NCBI GenBank assembly: GCA_964424805.1
Contig: CAYRKH010000016.1
Coordinates: forward strand, 1 to 55,618
Source of the DNA: IDS-8 sp964424805
GTDB taxonomy: Bacteria; Pseudomonadota; Gammaproteobacteria; Steroidobacterales; Woeseiaceae
Direction of reading: 5' to 3'
Length of the DNA stretch: 55,618 nt
Part shown: piece after piece, positions 51,416-55,618 of the stretch
Layout of the letters: every line of letters begins with the position of its first letter
Position numbering within the stretch: the stretch's first letter is position 1
The notes under the pieces: model-generated
Told to the model about the DNA's origin: nothing
The model's input: the letters and a program-made list of their open reading frames with translations, nothing else
Databases searched by the model: none
Translations under genes and position numbers: made by a program

Positions 51416-52548
51416 ACGCGGCAAGCGAAGCAAGCATCGACGCGCGGCGGCGTGCCGTGCTCGACGGGTGTGTGAAGGAGCTGTCGCATGTCCGGCGTCC
51501 GTCCGTTCGGGAGAAGCTCCTGGCATTGATCGAACAGGCACCCGCGGCGTGGCTCGACTCACCGATGGACGTCTACGGCGACGGCGTGGTCGCGGCACTG
51601 GAATTGGAAGTGGCTGACCTGCTCGGCAAACCCGCCGCCGCTTTCTTCCCGACAGGCGTGATGGCACAGCAGGCGGCCTTGCGCGTCTGGGCCGGGCAAA
51701 CCGGGAATGCTACGGTCGCCCTGCATCCCTTGTCGTTTCCGGCGAAGCGGGAGTCGAACGCGCTGGAGATCCTGTCCGGCCTGTCCGGTCTGTACCTGAC
51801 CCGCGAACCGCGGAATCCCGAGGCCGGGGAGGTGCATGCCTCGGCGGTCGATTTCGGCACGCTGATGCTGGAACTCCCGCTGCGCGAAGCCGGGTTCGTC
51901 CTGCCGGCCTGGAGCGAGCTGGCGGCCGTCGTGGACGCCGCCCGCGAGCGCGGCGCCAAAGTGCATTTCGACGGCGCTCGGCTGTGGGAGTGCACGACCC
52001 ACTTCGGCCGGTCGCTGCCGGAAATCGCGGCCCTGGCGGACAGCGTCTACGTGTCGTTCTACAAGTCGCTTGGCGGTCTCTCCGGCGCCGGACTCGCCGG
52101 GCCGCGCGCGTTCATCGAGGAAGCGCGTACCTGGCGGCACCGCTACGGCGGTGTGCTGTTCCACCAGTTTCCGGCCGCGCTGTCCGCCATGGCGGGGCTG
52201 CGCGACGAGCTTCCGCGGCTGCCTGGATACGTGCAGCGGGCGGCGCACGTGGCGCAGGGCCTTCGCGAGGCGCTCGAAGGCACCGTACCCGGCTTCCGCA
52301 TCCGGCCCGAGCCGCCGCATATTCACCAGTTCCAGCTGTGGCTGCCGTACCCGGCCGCGGTGCTGGACGACGCCGGGTTGCGCTTCGCCGAAGACACCGG
52401 GATCTCTCTCTTCGGCAAATGGCGCGAAGCCGACGGGGAGGCGATGTCGATGACGGAGCTGACAATCAGTGCTTCGGCAATGGGGTGGAGTCGTGAAGAA
52501 GTCCGGTCCGCGGCCGGCGCATTCATCGAGCGGGTGGCACGTGCATAG
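51412..52548 (+). CDS. Threonine aldolase-like PLP-dependent lyase
   Basis: 378-residue fold-type I PLP enzyme of the threonine aldolase/beta-eliminating lyase family. DVYGDGVVAALELEVADLLGKPAAAFFPTGVMAQQAAL, VHFDGARLWECTTHFG (Asp187) and the PLP lysine K218 in VSFYKSLGGLSGAGLAG are clear. Family members cleave beta-hydroxy amino acids to glycine and an aldehyde. GTG start overlaps the ligase TGA. The N-terminal 45 residues precede the normal start of the fold. Role in the operon: probably release or breakdown of an unusual amino acid. Confidence 0.87.
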   Translation: MNAASEASIDARRRAVLDGCVKELSHVRRPSVREKLLALIEQAPAAWLDSPMDVYGDGVVAALELEVADLLGKPAAAFFPTGVMAQQAALRVWAGQTGNATVALHPLSFPAKRESNALEILSGLSGLYLTREPRNPEAGEVHASAVDFGTLMLELPLREAGFVLPAWSELAAVVDAARERGAKVHFDGARLWECTTHFGRSLPEIAALADSVYVSFYKSLGGLSGAGLAGPRAFIEEARTWRHRYGGVLFHQFPAALSAMAGLRDELPRLPGYVQRAAHVAQGLREALEGTVPGFRIRPEPPHIHQFQLWLPYPAAVLDDAGLRFAEDTGISLFGKWREADGEAMSMTELTISASAMGWSREEVRSAAGAFIERVARA

Positions 52549-52630
52549 CCGGCGGCTCATCAGTTGTCCGCTGCCCGGACGCGGCCTAGAATCGAAGCGA
52601 ACCCGACGTAGCGGCGAGGCATAAGACCGC

Positions 52631-53383
52631 ATGGACGATGGAAAGACGGGGCGCGCGGGATCAAGAGGCGGCGGTGGAAGCAGGGCGCCTCGCCACGTCC
52701 GTGCCAACGCCGTGAAAGAAAAGCCGCCGAAACCGAGCACGAGCCGGGGCCGCGCGACCCGGCGTCGCCTGAAGAACGCCGTGGCGGTACTGCTGCGCGA
52801 TCGCACCTTTCACGAGCTGCGCCTGGAGGACATTGCCCGGGAAGCCGGCGTGCGCGTCAGCCTTTTCTATCATTACTTCCCCAGCAAGACGGAAATCACG
52901 CGCGAGGTACTGTCCGACCTGCTCGACAAGTTCCGCGAGGAGGTGTCCGCAAGGCCTCGCACCGACAACGCGCTGGATGCCATTCACTACGCGAACCAGC
53001 GCATGGTGTCGCTTTACCGCACGAATCCTGGCGCGATGCGCTGCCTCGTGGAGGCCAGCGGTGAAGCGGCGCCGTTTGCAGAGATGTGGCGCGAGCTCAC
53101 GCACGGCTGGAATGAGCGCATTGCGCGCAGCATCTGCAAGCGCGCGCCCGATGCTTTCGCTACCGATGAAGAATACCTTGCGCTGGCGTACGCGCTGGCG
53201 GGCACGGCGGACAGTTTCTTGTTCGAGTATTTCGTACAGGGGAACGACGCGATTCGAAAAGCCTACCCGACGGAAGAGGAGGTGGCCGCGTTCCTTACAA
53301 CGATATGGTACAGGGCACTGTATCTCTCGAATCCCCCGGATGACTTCCTCGAGGGCCTGTCGGGGTTCAAATCCCTGCCCTGA
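52631..53383 (+). CDS. TetR/AcrR-family transcriptional regulator
   Basis: 250-residue regulator. The helix-turn-helix is RTFHELRLEDIAREAGVRVSLFYHYFPSKTEITREVL at about 57-93, after an unusually long basic Gly/Arg/Ser-rich N-terminus. The C-terminal ligand domain is helical (DNALDAIHYANQRMVSLYRTNPGAMRCLVEASGEAAPFAEMW). It follows the lyase by 82 bases and is the likely regulator of the receptor operon, possibly via the palindrome at 42055. Members can activate or repress. Confidence 0.9.
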   Translation: MDDGKTGRAGSRGGGGSRAPRHVRANAVKEKPPKPSTSRGRATRRRLKNAVAVLLRDRTFHELRLEDIAREAGVRVSLFYHYFPSKTEITREVLSDLLDKFREEVSARPRTDNALDAIHYANQRMVSLYRTNPGAMRCLVEASGEAAPFAEMWRELTHGWNERIARSICKRAPDAFATDEEYLALAYALAGTADSFLFEYFVQGNDAIRKAYPTEEEVAAFLTTIWYRALYLSNPPDDFLEGLSGFKSLP

Positions 53384-53430
53384 GATCGAGAACGCGTCGC
53401 CGTAGCGGCCGTGCTCGCTTGTATTGTGCT

Positions 53431-53499
53431 GTAGGAGCGCGCATTGCGCGCGATGCTGCCGCTGGCTATGGAGGCATCGCGCGCGATGCGCGCTCCCAC
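53431..53499. repeat. REP/REPIN-like palindromic element, copy 4
   Basis: Arms GTAGGAGCGCGCATTGCG... (53431-53456) and ...GATGCGCGCTCCCAC (53474-53499), inverted, 17-base spacer. It lies in the 148-base gap between the convergent TetR and histidine kinase genes, and it supplies neither stop codon here. Confidence 0.88.
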
Positions 53500-53531
53500 A
53501 TCGGAAGTCGCGCATCCGCGATCCGGGGCGT

Positions 53532-55618
53532 CTACGCCGGAAGCGCAGGAGACTCGTGCGGCGCGAATTGCGCCAGGGCGTCGTCGAGGGCTGCCAGGGT
53601 CTCCTGCAGGCAGGCGCCCAGTGCCTGCACGGAACGGGCCTCGACAAGGCCCTCCCGCGCCTCGCTTTCGAGGGCCCCGGCGCGTTCGCTCAGACGCAGG
53701 CAGCCGAGTCCCGCTGCCGCGCCGGCGAGCTTGTGGCTGGCTTCGCGGATGACGGCCGCGTCGCCCGGCCCCGCGGCTGCCATGCTCGCGTGCAGCTCGG
53801 TGCTGCTCCGCCGGAAGCGTTCCACGATGTCGCGCACCCGGTCGTGCCCCAGCGCCCGGCAATGCTCCCTGAATGCCGGCTCGTCTACGAGCGGCACGGT
53901 ACCGTCGGCCGGGTGAGCCGGGGCGGCGGCCGGTGCGGCGGGTGCGAGCGCCTGGCGCAGGGTGTCGCGCGTGACCGGTTTGCGGAGCACCTGGTTCATC
54001 CCCGCGTCGAGGCAGCGCCGCACTTCGTCCGGTGCGACGCTGGCCGTCAGGCCCACGATGGGAACCCCGGCCTTGAGTGGATCCGCCAGCGCCCGGATGC
54101 GGCGGGTGGCCTCGGCGCCGTCCATGTCGGGCATGCGCAGGTCCATCAGCACCAGGTCGAAGCCGGCGGCGGCGAGCCGCTGCAGCGCGCGATGCCCGTC
54201 CTCCGCCTCTTCGACCTGGTGGCCGTCGAGGCGCAGCAGGCCGCCGGCGACGTCGCGGTTGATCTCGATGTCATCGACGAGCAGCACGCGCAGGGGAGTG
54301 ACGACGCTTGCGGCCGCCTGCTCGGGAGCGTCCGCGGCGTCCGCAGCCCCCGGCTCGAAGGCGAGCTCGAACCAGAACGTCGCGCCGTCGCCCGGCCGGC
54401 TGTCGAGACCTATGATGCCGCCCTGGGCTTCCACCAGGCGCTTGCAGATCGCGAGGCCGAGGCCCGTCCCGCCGTAGCGGCGGGTGATGGAGGAATCCGC
54501 CTGGGAGTAGTCCTGGAACAGGTGCGGCTGCCGCGCGGGGTCGACGCCCGGGCCGGTATCGGCGACTTCGAACCGCAGGCGTACTCCCGGGCCCGTCTCC
54601 TCGACTCGCCGGACACGCAGGGTGACGCCGCCTGCCGCGGTGAATTTCACCGCATTGCCAAGCAGGTTGAGGAGCACCTGGCGCAGCCGCGCGGGGTCGC
54701 CCGCGAGCGCATCGGGCACGTCATCGCGGAGGTCGGCGTCGAGCGCCAGTCCCTTGTCCGCGGCACGAGCCGACATCAGCAGGATCAGGCTGTCGAGCAG
54801 GCGGCGCAGGCTGAAGGTGGTGCGCTCGAAGTGGACCTGTTCCGCCTCGATGCGCGAGTAGTCGAGTATGTCGTTCAGGATCGTGAGCAGCGCCTGGCCG
54901 GCGTACTGGATGCTCTGCACGTATTCGCGCTGCTTGCCCGCCAGGCGGGTAGTGGAGAGCAGCTCCAGCATCCCCAGCACGCCGTTCAGCGGCGTGCGGA
55001 TCTCGTGACTCATGACCGCGAGGAACGCCGACTTCATGCGCGTCGCCTGCTCGGCGGCATCGCGCTCGCGGGCAAGGTGCTGGGCGACCAGGCGCTGCCG
55101 GTAGTAGTGAAACGCCGCGGCGATGAACAGCAGGCCGACGGCAGCGTACAGCGCGTACGCCCAGGCCGTGCGCCAGGGCGGCGGTTTCGCGACGACCGCG
55201 AGCGCGATTTCCGGGCCCCAGTCGCCGGCGGCGTCGCGTGCCCGCACCAGGAAACGAAAGCGGCCGGGCGGCAGGTGCGTAAAGGTCGCGACGCGCCGCG
55301 TCGAGTCGGTTTCGATCCAGTTCTCATCCAGGCCGTCCATGCGGTAGGCGTAGCGCACGTCCTCGGCGTCGGTGAGCTGCAGCGCCGCGAACTCGAAGGT
55401 GATCACGGACTGCCGGTGCGTCAGCGTGATCGAGTCCGTGTGCGTGATGCTTCGCGTGAGCAGCGCGTCTTCGTCGCCGGCCGGCCGCGGGGCGACCGGT
55501 TCGTTGAACAGGCGCAGGCCCGTGAGCACGACGGAAGCCCGATGCTCCGGCACGGCCACCGCTTCCGGCCGGAACGCGACGATGCCGTGCATGCCGCCGA
55601 AGTAGAGCAGGCCGTCGC
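53532..55618 (-). CDS. Hybrid sensor histidine kinase with receiver and HPt domains (5' end outside window)
   Basis: The frame is open to the window edge (DGLLYFGGMHGIVAFRPE before and through the first visible Met), so the gene begins beyond 55618. The visible order is: last blade of a two-component-regulator propeller; a Y_Y_Y domain (ITFEFAALQLTDAEDVRYAYRMDGLDENWIET ... RFRFLVRARDAAGDWG); membrane helix AYALYAAVGLLFIAAAFHYY; HisKA with AVMSHEIRTPLNGVLGMLELL; HATPase with GNAVKFTAAGG, DTGPGV and GGTGLGLAICKRLV; receiver LLVDDIEINRDVAGGLL ... LVLMDLRMPDMDG; and HPt with ASHKLAGAAAGLG. The propeller/Y_Y_Y architecture is known from sensors of periplasmic nutrients. No response regulator lies nearby in the window. 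Confidence 0.92.
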   Translation of the reverse strand, partial: DGLLYFGGMHGIVAFRPEAVAVPEHRASVVLTGLRLFNEPVAPRPAGDEDALLTRSITHTDSITLTHRQSVITFEFAALQLTDAEDVRYAYRMDGLDENWIETDSTRRVATFTHLPPGRFRFLVRARDAAGDWGPEIALAVVAKPPPWRTAWAYALYAAVGLLFIAAAFHYYRQRLVAQHLARERDAAEQATRMKSAFLAVMSHEIRTPLNGVLGMLELLSTTRLAGKQREYVQSIQYAGQALLTILNDILDYSRIEAEQVHFERTTFSLRRLLDSLILLMSARAADKGLALDADLRDDVPDALAGDPARLRQVLLNLLGNAVKFTAAGGVTLRVRRVEETGPGVRLRFEVADTGPGVDPARQPHLFQDYSQADSSITRRYGGTGLGLAICKRLVEAQGGIIGLDSRPGDGATFWFELAFEPGAADAADAPEQAAASVVTPLRVLLVDDIEINRDVAGGLLRLDGHQVEEAEDGHRALQRLAAAGFDLVLMDLRMPDMDGAEATRRIRALADPLKAGVPIVGLTASVAPDEVRRCLDAGMNQVLRKPVTRDTLRQALAPAAPAAAPAHPADGTVPLVDEPAFREHCRALGHDRVRDIVERFRRSSTELHASMAAAGPGDAAVIREASHKLAGAAAGLGCLRLSERAGALESEAREGLVEARSVQALGACLQETLAALDDALAQFAPHESPALPA

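Noticed and set aside
53263..53862. 199-residue minus-strand frame overlapping the TetR 3' end and the kinase gene
   Set aside because: Shadow of the histidine kinase HPt region and the REP; no motifs.

Overview
The window is about 55.6 kb of high-GC, densely packed chromosome from a gammaproteobacterium, probably of the Xanthomonadales / Steroidobacterales / Woeseiales breadth. Pointers to this are a fused aspartokinase-diaminopimelate decarboxylase, E. coli-type MetB with a MetX-fold acyltransferase, the fabD-fabG-acpP-fabF-mltG-tmk-holB-pilZ block, a general secretion pathway operon beside a rhombosortase, and the AddAB-like pair TIGR03623/UvrD. No rRNA, tRNA, phage, insertion sequence or CRISPR array was seen. 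Both ends cut a gene.

Layout. 1-8.7 kb: tail of a Ser/Thr kinase with a Calx-beta domain, lysC-lysA fusion, a SAM-I riboswitch ahead of metB-metX, then ilvE and ilvC on the minus strand. 8.9-13.7 kb: 2Fe-2S ferredoxin, acyl-CoA dehydrogenase, peroxiredoxin, electron-transfer flavoprotein (etfB-etfA) and a mercaptopyruvate sulfurtransferase. 13.8-21.6 kb: a DUF6491-type lipoprotein, a class III CoA-transferase and an AddB-like/AddA-like helicase-nuclease pair. 21.7-27.3 kb: type II secretion genes gspG-H-I-J-K-L-M-N (minus), all overlapping except gspG/gspH. 27.4-34.6 kb: rhombosortase and the fatty acid synthesis / mltG / tmk / holB / pilZ operon. 34.6-38.9 kb: an 18-bp tandem repeat, a two-cNMP-domain/rhodanese fusion, a FadJ-like beta-oxidation protein and an EEP-family phosphatase. 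39-42 kb: a TIR-like protein, a GlpQ-like phosphodiesterase without a signal peptide, a coiled-coil membrane protein and a Frag1/DRAM-like membrane protein. 42-53.4 kb: a tightly coupled plus-strand operon. 53.5 kb to end: a hybrid histidine kinase cut by the window edge.

The most interesting region is 42,095-53,383. One run of overlapping genes encodes a TonB-dependent receptor, a CPBP-type membrane protease, a MaoC-like hydratase, a beta-lactamase-fold serine hydrolase, a GPH/MFS transporter, an M81 (MlrC-type) metallopeptidase, an acyl-CoA synthetase, a threonine-aldolase-like PLP enzyme and a TetR regulator. The protease, serine hydrolase, transporter and M81 enzyme belong to the four protein families of the microcystin-degrading mlr cluster (MlrA, MlrB, MlrD, MlrC). 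Here they sit with an outer-membrane importer and acyl-CoA/PLP enzymes. I infer a pathway for import and dismantling of a peptide-like natural product whose identity is unknown.

A second theme is a family of REP/REPIN-like palindromes (core GTAGGAGCGCGC). Four copies occur, each at a convergent gene junction, and at least two of them supply the TAG stop codon of the neighbouring gene. One copy directly abuts a 10.4-copy 18-bp tandem repeat.
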